Assembly (NCBI RefSeq): GCF_002362315.1
Contig: NZ_MTZV01000004.1
Span: 124,001-188,000, forward strand
Length of the DNA: 64,000 bases
Direction: 5' to 3'
Source of the DNA: Paraburkholderia acidicola
GTDB taxonomy: Bacteria; Pseudomonadota; Gammaproteobacteria; Burkholderiales; Burkholderiaceae
A program made the position numbers and the translations under genes. Below the pieces are notes generated by a model. That model did not search any database. It was not told where the DNA came from and saw only the letters and a list, made by a program, of their open reading frames with translations. Shown piece by piece: positions 1 through 9,621 of this stretch. Every line of letters begins with the position of its first letter. Position 1 is the stretch's first letter.

Positions 1-419
1 TCGGCGAATGCGTAGGGCGACGTAGGCAGGCCGAGTTCTTCGGCGGCGAGGCGGCGGATGCCTTCGCGGTTCATCGTCAGCTGGGTGGCGCGCGCGGTCG
101 GAATCACTTCGGCGAGGCCGTCGGCTTCGATGGCGGCGAGCGCATCGGTGGCGATCGCCTCGATCTCGGGGACGATCAGGTGCGGGCGTTCGGCTTCGAC
201 CAGCGCGCGCAGTGCGGCGGCATCGGTCATGTCGATCACGTGCGCGCGATGCGCGACCTGGTGACCCGGCGCATCGGCATAACGGTCGACGGCGATCACT
301 TCGATGCCGAGCCGCTGCAACGCGATGATCACTTCCTTACCGAGTTCGCCGGCACCGAGCAGCATGACGCGCGTCGCCGATGCCGAGAGCGGAGTGCCGA
401 TCCGTTGGCCGATCTGCAT
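1..419 (-). CDS. purT: Formate-dependent phosphoribosylglycinamide formyltransferase, N-terminal part
   Basis: PurT makes formyl-GAR from GAR, formate and ATP in the third step of purine synthesis in the cytoplasm. Only the first 139 codons lie in the window; the gene continues past the left edge. The minus-strand product starts [12 protein letters not shown] and then shows the glycine-rich motif [11 protein letters not shown], the segment [17 protein letters not shown], then [10 protein letters not shown] and [16 protein letters not shown], all of which closely resemble the E. coli PurT N-terminal ATP-grasp fold. The ATG at 419 is preceded by GGAG at a suitable distance. Identification from family knowledge is firm; the rest of the protein cannot be judged. 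Confidence 0.95.
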   Translation of the reverse strand, partial: MQIGQRIGTPLSASATRVMLLGAGELGKEVIIALQRLGIEVIAVDRYADAPGHQVAHRAHVIDMTDAAALRALVEAERPHLIVPEIEAIATDALAAIEADGLAEVIPTARATQLTMNREGIRRLAAEELGLPTSPYAFA

Positions 420-726
420 GAGGTCTCCAGAAAATTCAAGTCGGATGAGAAAGCGCAGGCAATGAAGGCCTGCCATGAGGACGAGCAATGTTAACACGCT
501 GACCTTGCCCGCGATTTCGCCGTTTTTGCCGGCGCTGGCGGGTTGCGGCGAGGTTGGGTCGGAGTTGCGTCGCGTGCCATGCGTGGCGGAGGTCCGTGCT
601 GCATCACGTCACGTCAAGCCGTGCCCGGACCATTGCATCGAGCGCGGCAAAGCACTGTGGCGCTCGCGTGCGGCACACGGAGTGCGTTACCCTTACGCCT
701 TCGCCAGTTTGAAGAGGAACGACGCC

Positions 727-1254
727 ATGCCTTCAACGTCTTCCGCGCGACGCGTTGCGCGCTTCGTTGCACCGCTCGCCGCGCTGACCGTTGCCGTGCT
801 GCTCGCCGCATGCTCGATGCCGGTTCATACCGATGCCTCCGCCGCGCCACCCGATCCGTTCAACCCGGCGGCCACCCAGTTGCTCGACGACACCGCGTGG
901 CAACTGAGCAGTTGGACCGATGCCCACGGCACGGCCCGCAACGTACCGCAAGCAGGCAGCGCTGCGCCGATCACACTGACGCTCTCGACGGCAACCGGTC
1001 AACGGCGTGCCAGTGGCTTCTCGGGTTGCAATCGCTACCTGGGCACCTATGGGTTGAAGGACGGCAAGCTGTCGTTCGGGTTGCTGGCCGGTACGCGCAA
1101 GGCATGTCAGTCGCCGGGCGGCGCACTGGAACCCGCCTATCTCGACGCGCTAGAGCATATCGCGCGAACCGGCGTGCAGATGCGCGCGCCGCAGCAACTC
1201 CAGTTGACGCTCGAGAACGGCGACACACTGGTGTTCGCGCGCGACAATCCATGA
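727..1254 (+). CDS. META-domain (DUF306) lipoprotein
   Basis: Predicted lipoprotein of 175 residues. The signal peptide ends in a lipobox, LLAAC, with Cys29 as the lipidated residue. The remainder is one META domain of the HslJ type: it opens with LLDDTAWQLSSW, carries GFSGCNRYLGTYGL near the middle and ends with LENGDTLVFAR. HslJ-type proteins are surface or periplasmic and have been linked to stress or antibiotic tolerance in other bacteria, but no specific role can be read here. The frame is open further upstream; the ATG at 727 was chosen because it begins the signal peptide and follows a GAGG-type ribosome-binding site. Confidence 0.85.
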   Translation: MPSTSSARRVARFVAPLAALTVAVLLAACSMPVHTDASAAPPDPFNPAATQLLDDTAWQLSSWTDAHGTARNVPQAGSAAPITLTLSTATGQRRASGFSGCNRYLGTYGLKDGKLSFGLLAGTRKACQSPGGALEPAYLDALEHIARTGVQMRAPQQLQLTLENGDTLVFARDNP

Positions 1255-1406
1255 TCGTGTCTGCGCAGGCCGCGTCCGGTACCCTGCCGACGACGCGCCA
1301 CTGCGCGACCTAACACCTGTGACATCTTTAACACTCGTCTTCGAAGCATCTTGCTTTGCCGGTTTAAACTCGACGGGTTGCGCGTCCGCGCGTCTGTCCT
1401 TCATCG

Positions 1407-4400
1407 ATGTCTAGCATGCACACGGTAGTTTTCGGCTGGTTCGGCGCGTCGGCCGTCTGGTTCATTCCTCTGTTCTGGCGTCTCATCAAAGCCGCGCTGC
1501 CCGGCGGCGCCGGCCTGCGTGGTCCCGGCACGATCCGGCTATGGCTCGGCTTCGGCTGCGTGCTGGTGGCCAGTTGCGCGCTGGAGGCATCGCTCGTCGA
1601 TATCGACGGTGTCGACCGCTTCGGCCACGCGCTGGCGGGCGGGTTCGCCCGGCTGCTCGGGCACATCGGTACGCCGCTCGTCATGCTGGCGCTGTTCCTC
1701 GTGAGCCTGCCGTGGCTGATCGGCTTTCGCTGGAGCCAGGTCGCGCGCTGGGCCGATGCGGCGTTCGGGCTCGGTCTGTCGCGTGTGAAACGCGATGGCG
1801 ACGACGCGCGCGGGCGGCGTGGGATCGATGAGGGGATGCCGGCTTCATCTTCGTACGAGGTCGGTACGGGCAATACGGGCGTCAATCCGATGGCGCCAAA
1901 AACACAGGGACGTTATGCACGGCCGACTGTCTGGCGGCCGCCTGTTACACGCATCGCGAAGAAAGGCACGACCGGTGACGGTGCAAACCAGCCGGCACCG
2001 GCTACGGTTATCTCGCCGGTGTTGCGCGGTACCGCGGCAGGAACCGGCCGGCGGACCTACGCGCCGCCCGCGACGGGTAAACCGGCACCGTGGATGCCTG
2101 CCGAACCCGTCGCCCCTGTCGGTTGGTTGGGCGGTGAAACGGGCACCGGTGGTGTAACGCGTGGCTTGCCGCCGGCTGGTGGCAGTGGCGTTGCCAGTGT
2201 TGCGGGTACCGTGGGTACGGCGGGTTCGATAGCGCGTAGCGCGAAAGTGTCAGGCACTGCGCCGCCGGTCGTGAATAGCGCGACGGCGTCCCCGGTTGCA
2301 CGGCCTCGTGCGCCGTTCGCCGATCCGGTATCGCAGGCGGGACGCAATGGCCTCTCCCCTGCTCCCGCCGTGCCGCGCGCGACACCGGCACCGCGCCCGA
2401 TCACGCCGCCGCCACGCAGCGTCGTGCGAACTACTGCACCGGCCGTGCGACCGGCGGTTGCAAACCGCACGCCGCAATATCCGGGCGAGAGCCAGCGCGG
2501 TTCGCAGGCCCCCACGCTCTCGCACCCTGTGGCGCCGACACTCACTGCACCGCGCGTCACTCCACCGCCGAGCGTGCAGGACACGCTGCGCAGTATCGAA
2601 GAGAACACTGCAAGCTGGGCCACGCTTGCGGGTGCGAGTGTCGTTCATCAGCAGGCCTTGGAACCACGTGTGCCGGATGAAAATAGTGGTGCGGTCGGAT
2701 CGCCGAATGGTGTATCCGCCGTTGCGCCTGGGGCGACGGCGATCGTAACGTCTGCTGCAACGCCCGTCGTCACGCCTGCTGCAACACCTACTTTTACGCC
2801 TGCGGCTGCAGCCATCGCTACGTCTGCGCCAACACTCACCGTTACGCCCACGACAGCGGCCACCATTGCGTCTACGACGACGCCCGCCGCTACGTCCTCA
2901 GCAACACCCATCATCACGCCTACGACGGCAGCCATTGCGCCTGCGACAACATCCGCCGATACGTCCGCAGCAACACCCATCGCCACGCCTACGACAGCAG
3001 CCACCGTTACCTCTGCGACAAGATCCGCGGTGACGTCCGCAGCGACACTCGCCGCTCCACCGGCAACGACAATTGCGGCCACAGCGACGCACGTACCTTT
3101 GGTGGGCACTATTTCCGCGGCATCGCTGGCGCTCGAACACCTGAACACCTCTACCGATGTCTCACCCGTGCCGCCAACACCGCCAGCCACGAGCGTTGCA
3201 GCGAACCATCCGGTGGAAATCAACCCAGGTAGCGGCCCGGTCGCAGCGGTATCGACCGCCTCTGTTGCATCACATACCGCGCAGGCTTCCGTGCCGCCGT
3301 GGGAATTCGTTGCAACAACGGAAGACGCATCGCCCACCACATCGGTTACACACGCTACGCCGGTCGTACCTGTCGCGCCCGTGACGAGCATCATCACAAC
3401 CAGCCCGCAAACGACGGGCGGCGTCGCTCACAATGCAAGCCCTGCCATCGCTCGCGAGTCGGTCGCGCCGAACACATACGACGCATCCGCAGCAGCCAGC
3501 ACCCCGCTGCACACCGTCACAACAAGCTTCCACCCAGCAACCGAACCTGCCGACGACACGTTCGCGTCCGAAGCCGCTCCGTTCACAGACGACGCCACAC
3601 CACCGCCGCCATCGAACGTAGTCCGCTTCCCCGGCCTGCCTGCCACACGCCAGGTAGCAACCGATGCGTTCGATCCGACAACCACCGCCACATCGCTCGA
3701 AGAATCAATCGAAGAATCAACCGACGAACCGCTCGAAGAACGCCCACATCGCGCACCCACCACGCCGCAAGACGACCCCGTCGTCCGCGCACCACTCGGC
3801 CACGCCCCAACCAGCTTCGAATTTCACGCGCCGGCTGCATCGTCGGTCGAACTGCCGACGCTCGATCTGCTCGCACGCGCCTCGACCGACGTCGAGCCCG
3901 TCTCCGAAGCGCGCCTCGCCGAAACCGGCGCGCTGATCGAGCAGCGTCTGCAGGAATTCAAGGTGCCGGTGACCGTGGTCGGTGCCTCGGCGGGACCGGT
4001 CATCACGCGCTTCGAAGTCGAGCCGGCACTCGGCGTGCGCGGCAGCCAGATCGTCGGGTTGATGAAGGATCTGTCACGCGGCCTCGGCCTCACGTCGATC
4101 CGCGTCGTCGAGACGATCCCCGGCAAGACCTGCATGGGCCTCGAACTGCCGAACGCGAAACGCCAGACCATCCGGCTCTCCGAAATCCTCGAAGCCGATG
4201 TCTATCAGCACTCGCACTCGATGCTCACGCTCGCGATGGGCAAGGACATCACCGGTCACCCGGTCGTTGCCGACCTCGCCAAAGCGCCGCACATGCTGGT
4301 GGCCGGCACCACCGGTTCGGGCAAATCCGTCGCAATCAACGCGATGATCGTCTCGCTGCTCTACAAGGCCGCGCCCGAAGACGTGCGCCTGATCATGATC

Positions 4401-5321
4401 GATCCGAAGATGCTCGAGCTCTCCGTGTACGAGGGCATCCCGCATCTGCTGGCGCCGGTCGTCACCGATATGAAGCTCGCCGCGAACGCGTTGAACTGGT
4501 GCGTCGGCGAAATGGAGAAGCGTTATCGGCTGATGTCGGCGGTCGGCGTGCGTAACCTCGCCGGGTTCAATCAGAAGGTGCGCGATGCCGACGCAGCCGG
4601 CAAGAAACTCGGCAACCCGTTCTCGCTTACGCCCGAAGCGCCCGAACCGCTCGCGAAGCTGCCGCTGATCGTCGTCGTGATCGACGAACTCGCCGATCTG
4701 ATGATGGTGGCGGGCAAGAAAATCGAAGAGTTGATCGCGCGGCTCGCACAGAAAGCACGCGCCGCCGGCATCCACCTGATCCTCGCGACGCAGCGCCCGT
4801 CAGTCGATGTGATCACCGGGTTGATCAAGGCGAACATCCCGACGCGCGTCGCGTTCCAGGTGTCTTCGAAGATCGACTCGCGCACGATTCTCGACCAGAT
4901 GGGCGCGGAGTCGCTGCTCGGCCAGGGCGACATGCTGTTCCTGCCGCCGGGCACCGGCTACCCGCAGCGCGTACACGGCGCGTTCGTCGCCGACGAAGAA
5001 GTGCACCGGATAGTCGAGTACCTGAAGCAGTTCGGCGAGCCGCAGTACGAAGAAGGCATCCTCGATGGCCCGGCCTCCGAAGGCGCGGCGCAGGATCTGT
5101 TCGGCGATGCGCCCGATGCCGAAGCCGATCCGCTCTACGACGAAGCGGTCGCGTTCGTCGTGCGCACGCGGCGCGCGTCGATCTCGTCGGTACAGCGGCA
5201 GTTGCGCATCGGTTATAACCGCGCGGCGCGGCTCGTCGAGCAGATGGAAGCGGCGGGGCTGGTGTCGTCGATGGGCATCAACGGTAGCCGCGAAGTGCTG
5301 GCTCCTGGCCCCGCGGAATAA
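1407..5321 (+). CDS. ftsK: DNA translocase FtsK, long-linker form
   Basis: Septum-bound DNA pump that clears and aligns chromosome termini at division. The 1304-residue protein has a membrane N-terminus (hydrophobic stretches about 7-27, 43-64 and 88-107), a long Ala/Thr/Pro/Val linker to about residue 800, the motor with Walker A GTTGSGKS (about 968-975) and Walker [10 protein letters not shown] (about 1088), and a C-terminal winged-helix gamma domain (about 1235-1304) that reads polar DNA sequences. An in-frame stop at 1365 fixes the start region; compared with E. coli FtsK the first membrane helix appears to be missing. Many Burkholderia carry a second, shorter FtsK elsewhere, so this may be one of two paralogues (inference). 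Confidence 0.95.
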   Translation: MSSMHTVVFGWFGASAVWFIPLFWRLIKAALPGGAGLRGPGTIRLWLGFGCVLVASCALEASLVDIDGVDRFGHALAGGFARLLGHIGTPLVMLALFLVSLPWLIGFRWSQVARWADAAFGLGLSRVKRDGDDARGRRGIDEGMPASSSYEVGTGNTGVNPMAPKTQGRYARPTVWRPPVTRIAKKGTTGDGANQPAPATVISPVLRGTAAGTGRRTYAPPATGKPAPWMPAEPVAPVGWLGGETGTGGVTRGLPPAGGSGVASVAGTVGTAGSIARSAKVSGTAPPVVNSATASPVARPRAPFADPVSQAGRNGLSPAPAVPRATPAPRPITPPPRSVVRTTAPAVRPAVANRTPQYPGESQRGSQAPTLSHPVAPTLTAPRVTPPPSVQDTLRSIEENTASWATLAGASVVHQQALEPRVPDENSGAVGSPNGVSAVAPGATAIVTSAATPVVTPAATPTFTPAAAAIATSAPTLTVTPTTAATIASTTTPAATSSATPIITPTTAAIAPATTSADTSAATPIATPTTAATVTSATRSAVTSAATLAAPPATTIAATATHVPLVGTISAASLALEHLNTSTDVSPVPPTPPATSVAANHPVEINPGSGPVAAVSTASVASHTAQASVPPWEFVATTEDASPTTSVTHATPVVPVAPVTSIITTSPQTTGGVAHNASPAIARESVAPNTYDASAAASTPLHTVTTSFHPATEPADDTFASEAAPFTDDATPPPPSNVVRFPGLPATRQVATDAFDPTTTATSLEESIEESTDEPLEERPHRAPTTPQDDPVVRAPLGHAPTSFEFHAPAASSVELPTLDLLARASTDVEPVSEARLAETGALIEQRLQEFKVPVTVVGASAGPVITRFEVEPALGVRGSQIVGLMKDLSRGLGLTSIRVVETIPGKTCMGLELPNAKRQTIRLSEILEADVYQHSHSMLTLAMGKDITGHPVVADLAKAPHMLVAGTTGSGKSVAINAMIVSLLYKAAPEDVRLIMIDPKMLELSVYEGIPHLLAPVVTDMKLAANALNWCVGEMEKRYRLMSAVGVRNLAGFNQKVRDADAAGKKLGNPFSLTPEAPEPLAKLPLIVVVIDELADLMMVAGKKIEELIARLAQKARAAGIHLILATQRPSVDVITGLIKANIPTRVAFQVSSKIDSRTILDQMGAESLLGQGDMLFLPPGTGYPQRVHGAFVADEEVHRIVEYLKQFGEPQYEEGILDGPASEGAAQDLFGDAPDAEADPLYDEAVAFVVRTRRASISSVQRQLRIGYNRAARLVEQMEAAGLVSSMGINGSREVLAPGPAE

Positions 5322-5342
5322 TTACACAACCACGCACACAAC

Positions 5343-5369
5343 CGCGGCGCGCACACTCCGCGCGCCGCG
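5343..5369 (+). terminator. Hairpin after ftsK
   Basis: Perfect 10-bp GC-rich stem (CGCGGCGCGC with its complement) around a 7-base loop, between the stop of ftsK and the convergent lactonase gene. There is no clear T-run, so it may act as a weak or bidirectional terminator. Confidence 0.55.
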
Positions 5370-5382
5370 TTCGCTCAAAACA

Positions 5383-6666
5383 TCACGACGGCGAAACCAG
5401 CTTGAAGTCGACCGGCGAGCCGATATCGACGCGTTTCGGATTCGCTTCGAGCAACCCCGTCTGCTGATTGCGCCGGAACACGTACATCGTATCGCTGCCC
5501 TGATTGCCGACGATCAGCCATTGCCCGGTCGGGTCGATCGCAAATTCGCGCGGCGACTTGCCGAGGCTTGACTGACGCCCGACCAGCTTCAGATGGCCAT
5601 TGGCGGCGTCGACTGCGAAGATCACGATCTCGTTCGCGTCGCCGCGATTGCTCGCGTAGACAAAACGTCCGTCCGGCGACAGATGAATCGCCGCCGCCCC
5701 CACCTGCCCCTTGAAGCCCGCCTCGGTCAACGGCACGACCTGCGCGAGCTTCAGCTTGCCGTCGTCGTAATCGAACACGCTGACCGTCGCGGCGAGTTCG
5801 CTCGTCAGATAGGCGTGACGGCCGTCGGCGCCGAACACCAGATGGCGCGGACCGCTACCCGCTTTCACGTCGGTGTAGCGCACTTCGGTCGGACCGAACA
5901 GGCCACGACTGCCATCCGGTGTGTAGCGATACGAATAGAGCTTGTCGGCACCGAGGTCCTGGGTGAACAGGTAGTGCCCGTCCGGCGAGAACACCGTCGA
6001 GTGCACGTGCGAATTATCCTGGCGCCCCTTCACCGGACCACCGCCTTCGTGATGCACGGTTAGCACCGACGTACCGACCTGGCCATCTGCCTGCAGCGGG
6101 AACACGGCGAAGCTGCCGCCCGGGTCGGCCGCCACCGAGTAATTCGCGGTGAGCAGATACTTGCCGTCCGGCGACAGGCTCAGATAGCACGGATCGTTAC
6201 CCTCGGACGAAACCGTGTTGAGAAAAGTGAGTTGTCCGCTCGGCGCATCGAAGCGGAACGCGCTGATGCCGCCGCGTTGCGTCGCCGGGCCGTTGTCGCC
6301 GGGCCCTTCGTTGACCGCGTACACATAGCGACGATCGCCGCTCACGACGAGGTACGACGGGTTTACCGTTTTCGCGACGGAAACGGGCGTCGCATCGCCG
6401 GTTTTCGTGTCGAAGCGATAGACGTAAAGCCCTTCGCTCTTGCCGCCGGTGTAGGTACCGATCAGCAGGTCATAGACGCCGTTGGCAGGTGCCGGCGCGG
6501 CCGGTGTTTGAGCAAACGCATGAGTAGCAACAATCGAAGCCATGAGGGCAAAACCTTTGATTATCGAGCGGACGGATCGGGCGGATCGAACAGGTATGGC
6601 CTGGTGGCCAGGCACTTCGTCAGACTGTGGCGCGGCGATTGCTACAGCTTGGTTGCTGCGATGCAT
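5383..6666 (-). CDS. Secreted lactonase-family beta-propeller protein
   Basis: Protein of 427 residues of the 6-phosphogluconolactonase (YbhE/Pgl, cytosolic-type) seven-bladed propeller family. The family signatures LLIGTYTGGKSEGLYVYRFD near the start of the mature part, HVHSTVFSPDG, GPRHLVFGADGRHAYL and SPREFAIDPTGQWLIVGNQ are all visible and repeat blade by blade. Unlike cytoplasmic Pgl, it begins with a hydrophobic segment ending THAFAQ, so export to the periplasm is likely and the substrate may not be 6-phosphogluconolactone. The ATG at 6666 is preceded by GAGGAGG, which supports this long leader. The gene converges on ftsK. Confidence 0.85.
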   Translation of the reverse strand: MHRSNQAVAIAAPQSDEVPGHQAIPVRSARSVRSIIKGFALMASIVATHAFAQTPAAPAPANGVYDLLIGTYTGGKSEGLYVYRFDTKTGDATPVSVAKTVNPSYLVVSGDRRYVYAVNEGPGDNGPATQRGGISAFRFDAPSGQLTFLNTVSSEGNDPCYLSLSPDGKYLLTANYSVAADPGGSFAVFPLQADGQVGTSVLTVHHEGGGPVKGRQDNSHVHSTVFSPDGHYLFTQDLGADKLYSYRYTPDGSRGLFGPTEVRYTDVKAGSGPRHLVFGADGRHAYLTSELAATVSVFDYDDGKLKLAQVVPLTEAGFKGQVGAAAIHLSPDGRFVYASNRGDANEIVIFAVDAANGHLKLVGRQSSLGKSPREFAIDPTGQWLIVGNQGSDTMYVFRRNQQTGLLEANPKRVDIGSPVDFKLVSPS

Positions 6667-6880
6667 GAATGCCTCCTCAACAGCGGTTTTTGGGGTTGTG
6701 ATGTGTATCGCTGGTCTGCCGCGCGGCTGTTATCGTTCGACCGGTCTGCGTCGAACGGTGCGAACAGTATAAAAGCGTCGCGCGGGGTTCGTCGCGGATT
6801 TAGGCCACGCGCGCCGTCGATGGCCGCGCAACCTGTGCGAATTGCTTCGCCTCACCGCAAGTTCAACCTACGGAGTCGCC

Positions 6881-7039
6881 ATGAACATCACACTGAGTCT
6901 CGGTCCCCTCGTCTCGCTGATCGCCGGCATCCTGATCCTCGTGATGCCGCGTCTGCTCAACTTCATCGTCGCGCTGTACCTGATCATCATCGGACTGATC
7001 GGTCTGTTCGGGGTCGGCAGCTCGCATATGCATTTCTGA
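6881..7039 (+). CDS. DUF3096 small membrane protein
   Basis: A 52-residue, almost wholly hydrophobic protein starting MNITLSLGPLVSL with a proline-arginine turn (MPRLLNF) between two predicted membrane helices. This matches the short DUF3096 family found in many proteobacteria, whose function is unknown. The frame extends upstream, but the ATG at 6881 begins the conserved family sequence. Confidence 0.75.
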   Translation: MNITLSLGPLVSLIAGILILVMPRLLNFIVALYLIIIGLIGLFGVGSSHMHF

Positions 7040-7146
7040 CGTATCGCGGATGCCGCAGACAGGCGCGCACCGACGCTCACGCGCCACCCATTTCCCTGGC
7101 AGGAACGCGCCCGGATCGGACGCGAGGTCCGGCGGTGCTCAGCCGC

Positions 7147-7392
7147 TCAGCCGTTAGACAGCTGGTCGAGCCGCAGGCGTCCCTGCAGCGACAGACCGCC
7201 GACGGCATAATGACCGTCGCCGTCGTGATGCCGCTTGAAGCACGCGCGCTCGATCAGGAACGCGGCCGCGGTCTCCATCCCGTTGCGGGACAGGCCGAGC
7301 CGGTGTGGGTCGAGTGGCAGCAGGGAGTCGTCGGTGAGCTGGCTCGCAGCGGAGAGTATCGTGACGCAATCGGATTTCGACGGGTTCAGCAT
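7147..7392 (-). CDS. Small hypothetical protein
   Basis: An 81-residue protein starting MLNPSKSDCVTILSAA. It is unrecognised. It is hydrophilic with a Leu-rich N-terminal half, a stretch METAAAFLIERACFKRHHDG and the ending GLSLQGRLRLDQLSNG, which could be a small winged-helix-like fold (weak inference). The ATG at 7392 follows a GAGGA sequence, which supports a real gene over a chance frame. It is divergent from the GH15 gene at 7550 and the spacing leaves room for a shared promoter region. Confidence 0.5.
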   Translation of the reverse strand: MLNPSKSDCVTILSAASQLTDDSLLPLDPHRLGLSRNGMETAAAFLIERACFKRHHDGDGHYAVGGLSLQGRLRLDQLSNG

Positions 7393-7549
7393 GGCGTGAT
7401 CCTCGAAACGGCAACTGGCGGTGCGGCGGCCGACGAGCGTTACGCAAACGGTGCGCAACATCTGTCGACAATCCCCGGACTTCTGATTGTAGGTAGCGCG
7501 CGCGCAGAATGCCAATGACCTTTTCCCCCACGGAGCTGACCGCAGAACC

Positions 7550-9427
7550 ATGCCCTCACCCATCGAAGATTACGCACTGGTCGGCGACGGCCACACGGCC
7601 GCGCTGATTTCCCGCAGCGGTTCCGTCGACTGGCTCTGCTGGCCGCGTTTCGACTCCGGCGCGTGTTTCGCCGCACTGCTCGGCAACGAAGACAACGGCC
7701 GGTGGCTGATCGCACCGGTCAGCGACGAGCCGCCGGTTATCACGCGCCGCTACCGCGGTGAGACGCTGATCCTTGAAACCGATTTCGAAACGGCCGAAGG
7801 CGCGGTCACCGTGATCGACTTCATGCCGCCCGGCAACGGCTGGTCGGAACTGGTGCGTATCGTGGTCGGCCGGCGCGGCACGGTGCGCATGCAGATGGAA
7901 CTCGTGCTGCGCTTCGATTACGGCTTTTCGATACCGTGGGTCAGCCGCCTCCCGAACGACAGCGGCGTGCAGGCGATCGTCGGACCCGATACGGCGGTGC
8001 TGCGCACACCGGTCGAGCTGCGCGGCGAGAACATGCGCACGATGGCCGAATTCACCGTCACGGCCGGCGAGCGCGTGCCGTTCTCGCTCGCGTACGCGGC
8101 ATCGCATCTGCGCGTGCCGCCCGCGCGCGATCCGCACACGTCGCTCGCGCGCACCGAGAACCACTGGCTCGAATGGTCGGCGCGCAGCACGATCGAAGGC
8201 CGCTGGGCGGAGCCGATCCGCCGCTCGCTGATCACACTGAAAGCGCTCGCGTACGAACCGACCGGCGGCATCGTAGCGGCACCGACCACGTCGCTACCCG
8301 AACAGCTCGGCGGTACACGTAACTGGGACTATCGCTACTGCTGGTTGCGCGACGCGACGATTACGCTGCTCGCGATGATGCGCGGCGGCTACTACGACGA
8401 AGCGCGTGCCTGGCGCACGTGGCTCGGCCGTGTCATGGCAGGCTCACCCGAGCAGTTGCAGATCATGTATGGCATCGGCGGTGAGCGCCGCTTGCCGGAG
8501 GTCGAACTCGACTGGCTGGCGGGCTACGAAGGCGCGAAGCCGGTACGCATCGGCAACAACGCGGTCGGACAGTTGCAACTCGACGTGTACGGCGAAGTGA
8601 TGAACGCGCTGCACCTTGCTCGCGTAGGCGGCCTGCAGGCCGACGAAACTGCGTGGACCGTGCAGTGCACGATGCTCAAGCATCTCGAGACGATCTGGAC
8701 GGAACCCGACGAAGGCATCTGGGAAACGCGCGGCGGGCGCCAGCACTTCACGTTTTCGAAAGTCATGGCGTGGGTCGCGTTCGATCGCGCGATCCAGTCG
8801 GCGGAAACTTTCAATCTGCCTGCACCACTCGAGCACTGGCACGAGATGCGCGAGCGGATTCACGCCGAGGTGTGCGAGAAAAGCTGGAATCCGACACTGA
8901 ATGCGTTCACCCAGGTGTACGGCGGCGACGATCTCGACGCGAGCACGCTGCTGATCCCGCTCCTCGGCTTCCTGCCGCCGTCCGATCCGCGCATCGCGGG
9001 CACGGTCGCGGCCATCGAGAAAACCTTGATGCACGACGGCTTCGTGATGCGCTACCGCACCACCGAGTTCGACGACGGCCTGCCGCCCGGCGAAGGCACG
9101 TTCCTCGCATGCAGTTTCTGGATGGTCGACAACCTCGCGCTGCAAGGCCGCGTCGCGGAAGCTCACGAGATGTACGAGCGGCTGCTCGCCCTCGCGAACG
9201 ACGTCGGACTTCTCGCCGAGGAATACGATCCGGCGGCGGGGCGGCTCGTCGGTAATTTCCCTCAGGCGTTTTCGCACGTTGCGCTCGTGCATACCGGTTT
9301 AAACCTGATGAAACACGAGCAGGAAATGGCCAAAGCAACCGGCCAGCCGGTCCACGACGGCCAGCCGGCGGGCCTCACGCCCTCCGCGACCGCACCGGAC
9401 CCGGATCTCAGCCAGACCTCCATCTGA
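7550..9427 (+). CDS. Glycoside hydrolase family 15 protein (glucoamylase/trehalase-like)
   Basis: Cytoplasmic 625-residue protein with no signal peptide. It has the N-terminal beta-sandwich start IEDYALVGDGHTAALISRSG followed by SVDWLCWPRFDSG, and the (alpha/alpha)6 catalytic domain with NWDYRYCWLRDA (residues 258-269) and the C-terminal EEYDPAAGRLVGNFPQAFSH from about residue 557; the Glu residues there fit the family's catalytic base. Related bacterial enzymes hydrolyse alpha-glucans or trehalose. An otsA gene lies at the far end of the window but is not linked. GGAG precedes the ATG. Confidence 0.9.
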   Translation: MPSPIEDYALVGDGHTAALISRSGSVDWLCWPRFDSGACFAALLGNEDNGRWLIAPVSDEPPVITRRYRGETLILETDFETAEGAVTVIDFMPPGNGWSELVRIVVGRRGTVRMQMELVLRFDYGFSIPWVSRLPNDSGVQAIVGPDTAVLRTPVELRGENMRTMAEFTVTAGERVPFSLAYAASHLRVPPARDPHTSLARTENHWLEWSARSTIEGRWAEPIRRSLITLKALAYEPTGGIVAAPTTSLPEQLGGTRNWDYRYCWLRDATITLLAMMRGGYYDEARAWRTWLGRVMAGSPEQLQIMYGIGGERRLPEVELDWLAGYEGAKPVRIGNNAVGQLQLDVYGEVMNALHLARVGGLQADETAWTVQCTMLKHLETIWTEPDEGIWETRGGRQHFTFSKVMAWVAFDRAIQSAETFNLPAPLEHWHEMRERIHAEVCEKSWNPTLNAFTQVYGGDDLDASTLLIPLLGFLPPSDPRIAGTVAAIEKTLMHDGFVMRYRTTEFDDGLPPGEGTFLACSFWMVDNLALQGRVAEAHEMYERLLALANDVGLLAEEYDPAAGRLVGNFPQAFSHVALVHTGLNLMKHEQEMAKATGQPVHDGQPAGLTPSATAPDPDLSQTSI

Positions 9428-9466
9428 AATTACAGCGGCCGGCAGTCCCCCAAAGTGACGACAGGC

Positions 9467-9489
9467 TTGACAATTGTTGCATTGCACAA
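9467..9489 (+). promoter_or_regulatory. Possible -35 element and PhaR-like operator upstream of phaZ
   Basis: A consensus TTGACA (9467-9472) is followed directly by TTGTTGCATTGCACAA (9474-9489), an imperfect dyad TTGT-N8-ACAA holding two TGCA cores. PHB-cycle genes in Burkholderiales are commonly controlled by PhaR through TGCA-rich dyads, and the next gene is phaZ. The -10 element is not obvious. PhaR binding is inference. Confidence 0.45.
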
Positions 9490-9621
9490 ACAGACGACGT
9501 CCGATATCATCTCCAGCCAATAACGGCCGATACCCTGTTGTCGTCAACCCCATTACGGCCCGCTCCAACGCTACGCGCGCGACGCGCAGCCTGTGCGAAC
9601 CGTTCCAAAGCCGGAGCCCCC

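Noticed and set aside
2740..3110. Repeat tract in ftsK considered as a possible CRISPR-like or mobile repeat
   Set aside because: The repeats are in frame, code for the disordered linker and have no spacers; no CRISPR array exists in the window.
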